Shown: one piece after another, positions 44,823 to 53,686 of the stretch
How positions within the stretch are numbered: the first letter of the stretch is position 1
Layout: every line of letters starts with the position of its first letter
Assembly: GCF_025751585.1 (NCBI RefSeq)
Contig: NZ_JAOWKX010000007.1
Span: forward strand, 1 to 64,000
Direction of reading: 5' to 3'
Length of the DNA stretch: 64,000 bases
Origin: Fluctibacter corallii
GTDB lineage: Bacteria > Pseudomonadota > Gammaproteobacteria > Enterobacterales > Alteromonadaceae
The notes under the pieces: model-generated
What the model was told of the DNA's origin: nothing
Databases searched by the model: none
What the model saw: the letters and a program-made list of their open reading frames with translations, nothing else
Made by a program: the position numbers and the translations under genes

Positions 44823-45656
44823 TTATTTAATGTAAAACATATAGTCTTCGACTTCGCCAGAGTCGATTTCTTTACACGCATCATTGCTACCACCAAGGTA
44901 ATCCATGGTAATGCGCATTTTCGTTAAACCCGGTTGAGTGCCTGCTGGAGGCGTTAGCTGATAATTCACGGTGCTGTCAGAGACACCGGCAAAATGGGTT
45001 TCATCGGTATCAGAAAAGTCACCGTCACGGTTCCAATCCACAAAAACATGCCACGTTTCAGGATACTTTTCGTTGTTAACGAATCCGGGAGTCAACGCCA
45101 ATTGATAACTGCGATCTTTATATACTTTTGCTGCCTTACCTACATAATTGGAGTAGAACGTCGCCCCTGATTCGTTAGCTAAATCAGATACAGTGACAGA
45201 CTTGATGAACTCATACCCTTTTTCACGCGAGGCAACAGCACAGTACTGAGGTAACTCGCTGGCAATCATAAGTGCGCTGACCGCGTAGTCAGAAGGAATC
45301 GATACACAACTGTCGGTGGGTGATTTGCCCGCATACCAACGCTGGGGATTTTGACCATTTTCATCACCAAAGGTTATGTATTTTGCGTCAGATTTAAGCT
45401 GGTTATTTTTGTACAATAACACCTGCTTCAACTCTTCTTGTTTCTGCTCTCCACTGCGCGGGATAGTCGGGTCTAAAATTTGATCTGCAAGCTCAATCAG
45501 CAAGCTCGGATAACAGGTTTGTAACCATTGATAACGTCCAAGCGCCTGCTGAGGTGTGAGAATGTCTTTCGACTCGAAGATCGTCGTTGCTACCGCGCTT
45601 TGTGCGCCAACCACCCATAACGCCGACAAGGTAAATAGCGTATTTTTCATTTTCAT
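44823..45656 (-). CDS. Exported protein with C-terminal GEVED domain
   Basis: About 277 residues. Three in-frame ATGs lie close together (45662, 45656, 45650); AAGGAGT is best spaced for 45656. Signal peptide, then an unrecognised region of about 165 residues. A GEVED domain follows: VFVDWNRDGDFSDTDE, strand MRITMDY and the final SGEVEDYMFYIK. GEVED domains are common in secreted marine proteins and usually bind or structure exported material. The same domain occurs twice in the protease of this operon, a likely functional link. It lies between CDC-like genes A and B. Confidence 0.75.
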   Translation of the reverse strand: MKMKNTLFTLSALWVVGAQSAVATTIFESKDILTPQQALGRYQWLQTCYPSLLIELADQILDPTIPRSGEQKQEELKQVLLYKNNQLKSDAKYITFGDENGQNPQRWYAGKSPTDSCVSIPSDYAVSALMIASELPQYCAVASREKGYEFIKSVTVSDLANESGATFYSNYVGKAAKVYKDRSYQLALTPGFVNNEKYPETWHVFVDWNRDGDFSDTDETHFAGVSDSTVNYQLTPPAGTQPGLTKMRITMDYLGGSNDACKEIDSGEVEDYMFYIK

Positions 45657-45668
45657 GTTCATGACTCC

Positions 45669-46898
45669 TTACAGTTCCAGCCATTGGCGGTCGTAGGTAA
45701 TGATGCTGTTATTGCTGGCCAGCTCGCGGTTGCGGCAATACGAACCAATAGGATTACGTTTGCAGTAAGACACCGCATCCGCTAACAAAAATGAATTAAA
45801 TAGCGAGTCATCACGGATGCTTTCCAGCTTGTTTTTGTGATTCGCGTCTAACTCATTTGCGTAGTAATTCAGTAGATTGTCTGCACGGCGATTGTCCATA
45901 ATGGCTTGTACCCATGCTTCGCTAAGGTTTTTCGTTGCGAGTTTCGTTAGTACTGAACGACTTGGATACGGAGCATCTGGTAACAATGCGTTTAAACCAG
46001 GGCCTGAATGGGTATACGTGCTGGTGTACAGCTTCGCAACATTGTATTTATCAAGGCTGGTAAACTGATTGATGTAGTCGGTTTTAATGTAGTTAATGGT
46101 ATTAGCAAAAATATCAAAACACGGCGTGGGATCTTCCATCGTACAATTAACTAATTGCTCAGGAATAACTGACAACAAACGGTTGGGATCGCCCCCCATT
46201 TGAATCGCCGATACGGTAACCTTGATATTCCGCTTTGTCTCTTCGTCTACTTTTTCGAGCGCGCCGCTCACACTCACTTTACCTACCCAATCTACATCGA
46301 GTTGACCGCCCCACTTCACTTTGTCTTCTTTGTTTTTGTACTGGAACTTCAGGTTAATCATAACCTGCGAGCCGTACTCAATCGCCGAGACAAATTCATT
46401 GCCGATGTTTTCGAACTTATCGCCAGGCGCATCATTAACGAGATTCATTGCCGCCTGCGTAGGTTGATAACCCGAGTCAGTGGAAGGAATAAGCATTTTC
46501 TTTTTAGGCTTTACTGACAAGTAGAGCGTGTAGGTGCCAGTGTAGTTATCTGCGGCGTTTTCCTTAGCGTAACTCGCACCGACACCCACTTTAATGGCAG
46601 GTACATCAAGTTGTGCACCAAGGTTGCCATCAAGCATGTTGGCCAGCTGCTCGTAACTCATGTCAACACCCACGGTAAAGTCTAACTCTGTGTTGCCATA
46701 TTCTTGCGTTTCCTTACCGTTTACACTTTGAAGTGAATACAAGCCTTGTTTTTCACTGTGATAAGCGGTTCCTAGTGTGATTGTGTCGTTGCCATCGCCT
46801 GGTAATTCTGAATTTAACTGCTGTACATCATCCGAGGCTGCATTGGCCATACCCGTATAGCAAAGCGCCATAGCAAGCATAATAGGTCTAATCTGCAT
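45669..46898 (-). CDS. CDC/MACPF-like exported protein A (409 residues)
   Basis: Signal peptide 1-21. It shows the clearest match to the cholesterol-dependent cytolysin core. Parts in order: SYEQLANMLDGNLG (81-94, as the CDC segment before HB1), YTLYLSVKPKKKML (about 132-145), FVSAIEYGSQVMINLKFQY (169-187, cf. the CDC strand VAYGRTIYVKLE), an HB2-like segment (188-225) and VTVSAIQMGGDPNRLLSVI (GG 235-236, cf. VILGGD). A conserved Cys pair (252, 260) follows. The CDC domain 4 with the undecapeptide is absent, as in CDC-like proteins known from Gram-negative bacteria. The C-terminal 130 residues are unassigned. Confidence 0.68.
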   Translation of the reverse strand: MQIRPIMLAMALCYTGMANAASDDVQQLNSELPGDGNDTITLGTAYHSEKQGLYSLQSVNGKETQEYGNTELDFTVGVDMSYEQLANMLDGNLGAQLDVPAIKVGVGASYAKENAADNYTGTYTLYLSVKPKKKMLIPSTDSGYQPTQAAMNLVNDAPGDKFENIGNEFVSAIEYGSQVMINLKFQYKNKEDKVKWGGQLDVDWVGKVSVSGALEKVDEETKRNIKVTVSAIQMGGDPNRLLSVIPEQLVNCTMEDPTPCFDIFANTINYIKTDYINQFTSLDKYNVAKLYTSTYTHSGPGLNALLPDAPYPSRSVLTKLATKNLSEAWVQAIMDNRRADNLLNYYANELDANHKNKLESIRDDSLFNSFLLADAVSYCKRNPIGSYCRNRELASNNSIITYDRQWLEL

Positions 46899-46946
46899 AA
46901 GTATTTCCTTGGAAGGACAGGCAGCAAGGCGCTGCCTGTAGAAAAG

Positions 46947-48896
46947 TTAAAGGCTATTGATGTAGTCTGTTTTCCATTTTTCAGGAAGCTGCTCTAACAC
47001 TTCTTCTTGCGTTAGCGTTTTACCCTGATACTTGTAGTTGAATTTATCTTGCGCAGATAAATCGCCCACTAGCATGTTGTTTGCAAACATGCCAAGGTCA
47101 CGCTTGCCAGAAAGCGTAGACTCTTTAGACGGCTTCAATTTCAGGTTGTAGATGTTATCTTTGTAGTACTCCGTTGCCACTTCGGTGACCAGCGCCGAAC
47201 CCGATTTCGATAAAATGCGATCACCAGGCTCAAGTTCGCTGGCCCATACGATGCCTTTGTTTGACGTAGACACCGGATGGGTTTCTGTCATCAGAATACT
47301 CTCATCTCCCGTGTGAATACGGTACATTTGAATAGCTTCAATACCTACAGACACATCCACCACTTCCATCGCCTCAGCAGTCATGGCATTGTTTGCCTGC
47401 GCACCCATGACGAAATCACCTTCCTGAATTTTTTCAATTTCAAGCTGTGTGCCGTCAGCCATAGTGATTAGCGTGCCTTTTGCTAAACAGCTGTATCCCA
47501 GCTTAATTTTAGGAAGTACTGGCGTGTAGTAGTTACCAAAGCGTGATGCTTCTTCAGAGGTAATCGAGATTTGGAAGTTACTCTCGCGACCACCTCGACC
47601 GTGATTGAAGTAAGGGAACCCTTTAACTGCAAACGTAATATACCAGTTAGCCTCTGCAATATTTGAGAACAGCTTAGCATTGCCGAAACGGCCTTCCGCG
47701 CGTGGAATGTTCCAGCTAATGAGAGTTTCTTTTTTATCTGGGTCAACATCAAACTCTAAATAATCAGAGAAGCTCTTAATCGTGCCCTCTAACCCTTTAT
47801 AGCTCTGCTTAGTCGCACCACCGTAATTGCCTTCTTGAAGATAAACGTTAGTGATTTCGTCAATACCATTTGGACGCTCGCCAACCGGTGTGTCAGTCGC
47901 ATAGATTTGCGTTATTTCGTGACCCACAACAATTTGCCCTGCAAACGGAATGTTCACATCGGTAATTTCGTTTGGATCGCCAATTTGATCAGCTTTGTAG
48001 TCACAATCTGAGTGTGAACGGTTTAAACATACTTTAATCACCGCGTCGTTGTTTTGATCAACGGGGTGTGTTGCTGTATAGACCGGACGCCCATCATTCG
48101 CCACGCTGATCATTTTGCTATGGAAGCCATTTGTGTCTTCTTTAGACGCGGCCAATTGATTATACGCAGCGTCAATGTGTGCCCAAGAAAACGGATATTC
48201 CGTGTACTTGAGTGCTGACGTAAGTTTGCCATTCGCGTCTTCTGTCTCTACGTAAGAACTTGCGTAAATGGTGTCAAGATTAGGAAATTGTTGCTTCAAC
48301 GTTTTAAGCGTTACTGTTGAAATAACCACTGTATTTTTACCGTCAAGTACGGTAAACGTGCTGCCCATTGGCGCAATTTGGTTACCGTTGGCATCTTCAA
48401 GCAATAAGTCGACATAGGTAGCCGTCGTACCACCAAATACCGAACTTTTCGCTCTGATAAGCAGGTATGGTTCAGCATTATCTTCAGCGACTGCCACGTT
48501 CATATCTAAGAACAAATGCGCGTTTTCGATAATATCCAGCTGTGCGGGATCGAGCTCCACTTCTTTTTCTAGTGCAGGAAATTTTTTAAGCTGTTCTTGC
48601 TGCGCTTTCAATTCCAACAAGCTGTTGTGCAGCTGCGGAAAGGTCTGCTCTGTTTTTCCTGCTTTTACGAAGCGCTCTTTCGCCAATGCCATATGAATAG
48701 GGTTGGTCATATCTAACTCACGAACCCCCAATTTATTGCGCTCGATGTTCACACGTTTAGCCACAACAGGGGCTTGCGCATACTCGTGGAGTGTGTGGTT
48801 TGACACACCCGCAACGCTAACGTTACTGCTGAGTGCTGCGCATATCGCCACAGACAATGACAGCGGCACAAATACGGACTTTTTGTTTAGTTTCAT
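46947..48896 (-). CDS. Exported protein with C-terminal Hint autoprocessing domain
   Basis: A 649-residue protein with signal peptide 1-29. Residues 30-465 are unrecognised, with a His-rich stretch near 235 and several beta segments. A Hint domain starts at Cys470 (SCLAKGTLITMADGTQ), with the B-block TETHPV at 537-542 and the end FANNMLVGDL (604-613). Residues 614-649 follow. The Hint start nucleophile is present, but the terminal His-Asn of inteins is replaced by Gly-Asp, so thioester-based cleavage without splicing is more likely. Upstream neighbour is the M4 protease. Confidence 0.78.
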   Translation of the reverse strand: MKLNKKSVFVPLSLSVAICAALSSNVSVAGVSNHTLHEYAQAPVVAKRVNIERNKLGVRELDMTNPIHMALAKERFVKAGKTEQTFPQLHNSLLELKAQQEQLKKFPALEKEVELDPAQLDIIENAHLFLDMNVAVAEDNAEPYLLIRAKSSVFGGTTATYVDLLLEDANGNQIAPMGSTFTVLDGKNTVVISTVTLKTLKQQFPNLDTIYASSYVETEDANGKLTSALKYTEYPFSWAHIDAAYNQLAASKEDTNGFHSKMISVANDGRPVYTATHPVDQNNDAVIKVCLNRSHSDCDYKADQIGDPNEITDVNIPFAGQIVVGHEITQIYATDTPVGERPNGIDEITNVYLQEGNYGGATKQSYKGLEGTIKSFSDYLEFDVDPDKKETLISWNIPRAEGRFGNAKLFSNIAEANWYITFAVKGFPYFNHGRGGRESNFQISITSEEASRFGNYYTPVLPKIKLGYSCLAKGTLITMADGTQLEIEKIQEGDFVMGAQANNAMTAEAMEVVDVSVGIEAIQMYRIHTGDESILMTETHPVSTSNKGIVWASELEPGDRILSKSGSALVTEVATEYYKDNIYNLKLKPSKESTLSGKRDLGMFANNMLVGDLSAQDKFNYKYQGKTLTQEEVLEQLPEKWKTDYINSL

Positions 48897-48913
48897 AATT
48901 TGATCTCTGTTAA

Positions 48914-51900
48914 TTATTTACGTAGTTCTATGATGTAGTCTTCGATTTCACCGCTGCCGCCGTCATTGGCATAGTTAGAACACGGGTTAATGCTGTTGAC
49001 TCGTGAAGCGGAGTAGTACTGCAGAACGCGCATTCTGGTCTGCAGGTTATCCCTCGGGATTAGGTTTGACGGAATCGTGAATGTGCTATTAACTCGACCA
49101 GTACCTGCATCGCCTACGGTCTGATCAAGTTCATTCGCTACACGCTCGGCTTTATTGTTGCGCCAGTCTCCGTCACCAAACTGACCATCGCCATTCAAGT
49201 CAATCCAGATATGGTAATTTTCAGCGTACGCGACGCCATCACTGTAGCCTGCAACAATTTCAAAATTGATAGGAGTGTCGGCTTGCAAAACGATTGGATT
49301 ATTGGCATTGACAATGCCACCCGCGCTGCCATTACTTAGCGGGCCGACGCCTGCTACGGTCATGCTTTGAATATGTTCGTAAGTGGTTAACCCAGATGCC
49401 TCGCAATATTCCACTGGCTGATTGCGTTTCACCTCAATCGGAACAATCTTGGTTACGGATGTCCAAGGACCACTACTGGTCTTATATTCAATTTCCAATT
49501 TCGTCGTGTATGTACCTTCGGCGGTATAATGATGTTGTGTGTCTTCACCAAAGTTACGTGTGTAGGAAGTAGACTTGTCGCCGTCTCCAAACGTCCAATG
49601 CAACTCCGCGTTACGCCAACGGTTATGAGAGTGGTGCACATCTGGCGGTGTAACAGTGCTATTGTTGAACGTGGCAGTAAACGAACCGTTTTGATTCTCA
49701 ACGACTGTCACATCGTATTGAGGCAAGTACCCTTGCTCTGCCACCTCTACTTGCTTAGCAATACTCACGCCCTGTGGGTTATCTGGATTTGTTAAAGTAA
49801 GTGTAATGGTGTAAGTACCATCGCTACCGTAGGTGTGATTGACATCTGGATCGGTTGCACTGTTGTTATCGCCAAAGTTCCAGTGTACCTGCGTACCCGC
49901 GGGCATTTTGCTCAACCCTGAAGTCAGCACTACCTGCCGGCCATTTACGACAGGGTTGAACTCAGCCTCAGTCACCGTAGTGAAGTTAACTGTATTTTCC
50001 CATCGAGCTAACTCGCGGTTGTCTGCACTTAGCGCTTTTGCAACAACATCATAAGCCCCCGATTGGCGATATTGGTATACAGGCGACGTTTGATTGCTTG
50101 TGCCACTGTTGTCACCAAAATCCCATTCCCACCCAGAAATGCGACCATCAAGGGTTTGGTTATTAAAAGTGACTTGATTTTGCTGACTTTGAACTTGAGC
50201 AGTGATGTCAAGCGTGGGAGGCGTGCTGTTGTCGGCAATTTTTAGTGTGTAGTCTTCGGCTTCACCCCATGTAAATTGCCCACATGCACTCGACAATAAC
50301 CCAAACGATACCATCACCCTTGCGCGAATTTTAGTGCCTGGATCTCCGCTAACCGACAATGCCGTTGAGATGCTTTGCTTATCTGAACCGAAATAGGCGA
50401 GCTCTTCGGTTTTGTGGAATTGGCCGTCACCGTTTTTATCCAGCCAAATATAAAACTTCTTGGTATTGTTGGCGCTACTATCAGGTAACCCAGCCTTAAT
50501 GCTCACGTTAAACTGCCCGCCATCAATTACGTCGATTTCTTTATGGCTAAAATCTGAATAGGGGCTACTGCCGCTGTCTTGTGTTTGGCCGTTCATCGTG
50601 ACCGATTGAATGTAATAGCGGTCTTCGTTACCGCCAGATATCGTGCAGTAATCAGCCCACGTAGACACCGACAACTGAAAAATATCGGTGGAACCATCTG
50701 GCGCTGTGGCCTTCAAGCTCACTGGATATTCCCCTTCAGCACTGTATTCAAACGATGGATTGAAGGCATTACTGGTAGAATTGTTACCGTCACCGAACGA
50801 CCACAACCACTGCCAGTCAGCGGTGTTGCTGTTGATCTCATCACCATTTAAACGCGTGTTATTGTGAAACGACACCGTTAAAAAGCGTGTTTCAGGTGTA
50901 AAGTCTGATTCCACACCATAATTAGCTGGCAATGAAATACCGACTTGCGCAAACGCCTTGCGAAGATGATTTTTAAGCTCATTGGTCAGCCATTTGCTGC
51001 CATCAGATTTACGCACACCATCTGCTGCCATTGCCGTAGTAGCCGATTGCAATTGGCTTTTTACGCACGATGCTGCTTCTTGGTAGCTAGAGGTGGCTGT
51101 CCAACAATAGCGGTTCGCATTCGCAAACACGATGAATCCATATTTGGGATTCCATGGATTGCTTTCTGTTTCACTAACAGACTGAGTGATCAAACGATGA
51201 AACGCTTTATTAAATACGCCACCGCCATGATGGGCACTGACGTTATCTTCCCAATCCTCAACGTGATCGATAGATTGCCCGTCTTGGGTAGGCTCATCCA
51301 TATATCGAAGGGCAGCATTGGGCGTTTTATATGCCTCATAATTCGCTTTCCAATCGTTTTCTCCCAGCAAATAGAACTTCGCCGCCTCACCAGCAATATC
51401 AGAGAAAGACTCGTTAATTGCACGCGCTTGCCCTGTAAGCATTAACTTTTCAGTGCCGCTGCCATATTCATGGGTAAAACCGTGCGATAACTCGTGCGCC
51501 ACCACATCAAGCGCTACCATTGGATAGAAAAGCTGATAGCCATCACCGTAATAGACCTGACCATCTTCATAAAACGCCTGATCCATATCTTGCCCAAAGT
51601 GAACATTTTGAATCACCTTGGTGTCACCCAATACCTTGGTATTGAGGTATGTTTGGTACATGAGTTGAGTCACTTGCCCGTGATAATGGGCATCATTGAG
51701 GGGTGAGTAAGCATTATTGGCCGTGCGTTGATTATTCTCGTTCTTGCCATCTGAGCAATCGTAGCTGAAGGTCGACGACGCAGGCGCGAGTTCATTTTTC
51801 GCATCGCGGGTGTCGACGTCCATTGCATTGAGGAAACACGTATTATTGTCGACGTGCACGACAAAGGTACGAAGTGGCAAGCTTCCATCATAAGCAGACT

Positions 51901-52561
51901 TGTCGTAGGTTCTGCCCCCCACTTTGATGTTTCCACCAGGGCCACTGCCGCCATCATTAAAATTACGGAAGAGCGCATCGAGTTCATCGATGATGGCAAA
52001 GTCAGAATCTAATATGGACACCTTCTTAACCATTGATGTAGATTGGTTGCCAACATCCGCCATCCATTCAATTTTAAATGCGAAGTGCGCCATGTGGTTA
52101 TTATCAAGATATATAATTCGCTCAACCGATGATTTAATAACACGTTCAGGCAAGAGTTTATGATGAGCGAATACCGCCTCAAGCGCCCCCTCTTCCGATT
52201 TTTCCCAAAATGATTTATTGCTTTTTAAATCATTATCAAACTCGGTGACTACGTGCCCAAAACCCTCGATAAACTCGCCTTTTTTACCCGTTTTAATCAC
52301 CACCTGATGATTCCACACTGGCAAATCATGATTAAACTGTTGATAAGTAAGGTATTGATGCTCTGATGAGTTTTGCTCTTTTAACAGTTTAAATGCGCCT
52401 TTGTTACTGTGTTCTGCCGAAGAAAGTCGTTTTCCAGAAGAAGACAATAACGCCTGCAATTCGTCTAGCTGGTCATGTGTAGAAGAGACCTGTGCAGCTT
52501 GCAAGGGCATATGACCAAAAAGTAACACGCCCACAGCGAGGCATATTTTATTCATTTTCAT
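48914..52561 (-). CDS. M4 (thermolysin-like) metalloprotease with PKD and GEVED domains
   Basis: About 1215 residues from ATG 52561; a longer frame reaches 52663 but the first 34 residues hide the signal peptide (MKMNKICLAVGVLLFGHMPLQAA). In order: FTP-type propeptide (about 20-195), M4 catalytic domain with HELSH (356-360) and third zinc ligand Glu near 384 (NESFSDIAGEAA), thermolysin His near HHGGGVFNKAF, PKD-like domain near 600-660, GEVED, then three PKD-like repeats (WDFGD, WNFGD, WTFGD) and a terminal GEVED domain (SGEIEDYIIELRK). First gene of the operon; it could activate the CDC-like proteins by cleavage (inference). Confidence 0.93.
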   Translation of the reverse strand: MKMNKICLAVGVLLFGHMPLQAAQVSSTHDQLDELQALLSSSGKRLSSAEHSNKGAFKLLKEQNSSEHQYLTYQQFNHDLPVWNHQVVIKTGKKGEFIEGFGHVVTEFDNDLKSNKSFWEKSEEGALEAVFAHHKLLPERVIKSSVERIIYLDNNHMAHFAFKIEWMADVGNQSTSMVKKVSILDSDFAIIDELDALFRNFNDGGSGPGGNIKVGGRTYDKSAYDGSLPLRTFVVHVDNNTCFLNAMDVDTRDAKNELAPASSTFSYDCSDGKNENNQRTANNAYSPLNDAHYHGQVTQLMYQTYLNTKVLGDTKVIQNVHFGQDMDQAFYEDGQVYYGDGYQLFYPMVALDVVAHELSHGFTHEYGSGTEKLMLTGQARAINESFSDIAGEAAKFYLLGENDWKANYEAYKTPNAALRYMDEPTQDGQSIDHVEDWEDNVSAHHGGGVFNKAFHRLITQSVSETESNPWNPKYGFIVFANANRYCWTATSSYQEAASCVKSQLQSATTAMAADGVRKSDGSKWLTNELKNHLRKAFAQVGISLPANYGVESDFTPETRFLTVSFHNNTRLNGDEINSNTADWQWLWSFGDGNNSTSNAFNPSFEYSAEGEYPVSLKATAPDGSTDIFQLSVSTWADYCTISGGNEDRYYIQSVTMNGQTQDSGSSPYSDFSHKEIDVIDGGQFNVSIKAGLPDSSANNTKKFYIWLDKNGDGQFHKTEELAYFGSDKQSISTALSVSGDPGTKIRARVMVSFGLLSSACGQFTWGEAEDYTLKIADNSTPPTLDITAQVQSQQNQVTFNNQTLDGRISGWEWDFGDNSGTSNQTSPVYQYRQSGAYDVVAKALSADNRELARWENTVNFTTVTEAEFNPVVNGRQVVLTSGLSKMPAGTQVHWNFGDNNSATDPDVNHTYGSDGTYTITLTLTNPDNPQGVSIAKQVEVAEQGYLPQYDVTVVENQNGSFTATFNNSTVTPPDVHHSHNRWRNAELHWTFGDGDKSTSYTRNFGEDTQHHYTAEGTYTTKLEIEYKTSSGPWTSVTKIVPIEVKRNQPVEYCEASGLTTYEHIQSMTVAGVGPLSNGSAGGIVNANNPIVLQADTPINFEIVAGYSDGVAYAENYHIWIDLNGDGQFGDGDWRNNKAERVANELDQTVGDAGTGRVNSTFTIPSNLIPRDNLQTRMRVLQYYSASRVNSINPCSNYANDGGSGEIEDYIIELRK

Positions 52562-53093
52562 GTTTTCACTTAACCTTGTGTTCAAGTGTGCAATGACATG
52601 CGCGTTATAGATGAGACGCTTTGAATACAAAGCGCCAGTGCGCCCACTCGTTCCAACCGCCAAATGGAATATTTTTTACCTTATGATCGATAAAATAGAG
52701 AGTCAACACGCCCCCTTATGGAAAGGAATAAATTAAACTTATTTATTACTTAAGATTATGATTTAGAAAAAATATTAATATTAAAATAAATATTTCTTAC
52801 GAAAATAATTCAGACAAAAGTAAGAAAATAGCTAGTAATAAAGCATTATTCGTTACATTTAACATGCGCGATATGTAACATTAATTGATGAGTAAGAATG
52901 AATGGCAGAATTGGGAGTTGAATTCGCAGGAGCTAGATTTGGGTGTGATTCAAACGTCTTATTTGATATCAATATACACGCACATGCAAAAGGACAATAT
53001 TAAGACCGCAAAAAATATAAGAGACAGGTATGCCAAAGGCATATCAGGAGGTGTATGACGCTATAATGCGATTAATACGAGGTGATGTCTTCA
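52562..53093. other. AT-rich promoter region upstream of the toxin-like operon
   Basis: 532 bp without a recognisable gene. Most of it is strongly AT-rich (52740-52860), more so than the flanking coding DNA, which fits a regulatory region or an H-NS-type silenced segment. It must hold the promoter of the six-gene minus-strand operon; the core promoter elements are not clear. Confidence 0.5.
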
Positions 53094-53354
53094 CTAATCG
53101 CCACCGCTGGAGTAATTAATACTGTTACCTCCCGAGCCACCGCCAAACGCTTGGCTCGCCCTCTTACCATCCTCCGCATCTTGCCCTCGATGGAGTAGCC
53201 AGATCCCCAATGGGCCAAACATAGGAAAGAGCCAGACGATCATCGTTTGAGCGACCTTCTGAAACCTATCTAGGTCATCTCTTTTAAAAAGCATGACGCT
53301 AACGAGAAGGTTTAAGAAAACCATTACCACAAGTAACGTCCAATTGAGATTCAT
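53094..53354 (-). CDS. Small membrane protein, 86 residues, Gly/Ser-rich tail
   Basis: Two predicted helices (about 6-24 and 37-55), with MVWLFPMFGPLGIWLLHR-like character in the second, and a short tail rich in Gly and Ser (AFGGGSGGNSINYSSGGD). AAAGG lies upstream of the ATG. Resembles small PLDc_N-type or phage-shock-like membrane segments only weakly, so no family is claimed. Lies between the toxin-like operon and glmS. Confidence 0.6.
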   Translation of the reverse strand: MNLNWTLLVVMVFLNLLVSVMLFKRDDLDRFQKVAQTMIVWLFPMFGPLGIWLLHRGQDAEDGKRASQAFGGGSGGNSINYSSGGD

Positions 53355-53686
53355 ATTTTAAATTACCTTTAGGTTTCGTATTTAGTCACTGATTTTTTTC
53401 ACGGCCATGCCTGTACACTGCTTTGCAGCCCAGCAATTATTTACCAAAGGAGCAACGCTACAGGTTGTGTTTATTACCGCATCCGCACCCACTTTCACAG
53501 CTTTGGCTTTTCCATGAAACTTTCCGACTTAAGTACATTACTAATATATGAAAGGTGTTGACTAGAAAATAAGGCAAGCAGGAAGGACTTGCCATAGATG
53601 AACTAAGCTGAAATTCTACATAAAATATTCATCAGTGACAGCCTTGAGGGAGAGAGAACGAATAATCGCTCTCTCCTCCAACCCAA
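53355..53686. other. Intergenic region upstream of the glmS 3' end
   Basis: 332 bp. An inverted repeat GGAGAGAG / CTCTCTCC (53649-53676) lies 10 bp after the glmS stop and may end that transcript, although no T-run follows. A minus-strand frame of about 45 codons with three Cys (53384-53520) lacks a clear start and is not called. Confidence 0.45.

Noticed and set aside
50945..51445. 166-codon plus-strand frame opposite the M4 protease gene
   Set aside because: Shadow of the protease reading frame; no domain and the protease frame has clear conserved motifs.
53384..53520. Three-Cys frame of about 45 codons on the minus strand
   Set aside because: Only GTG or GTC starts and no ribosome site; could be a decayed peptide gene, but unsupported.
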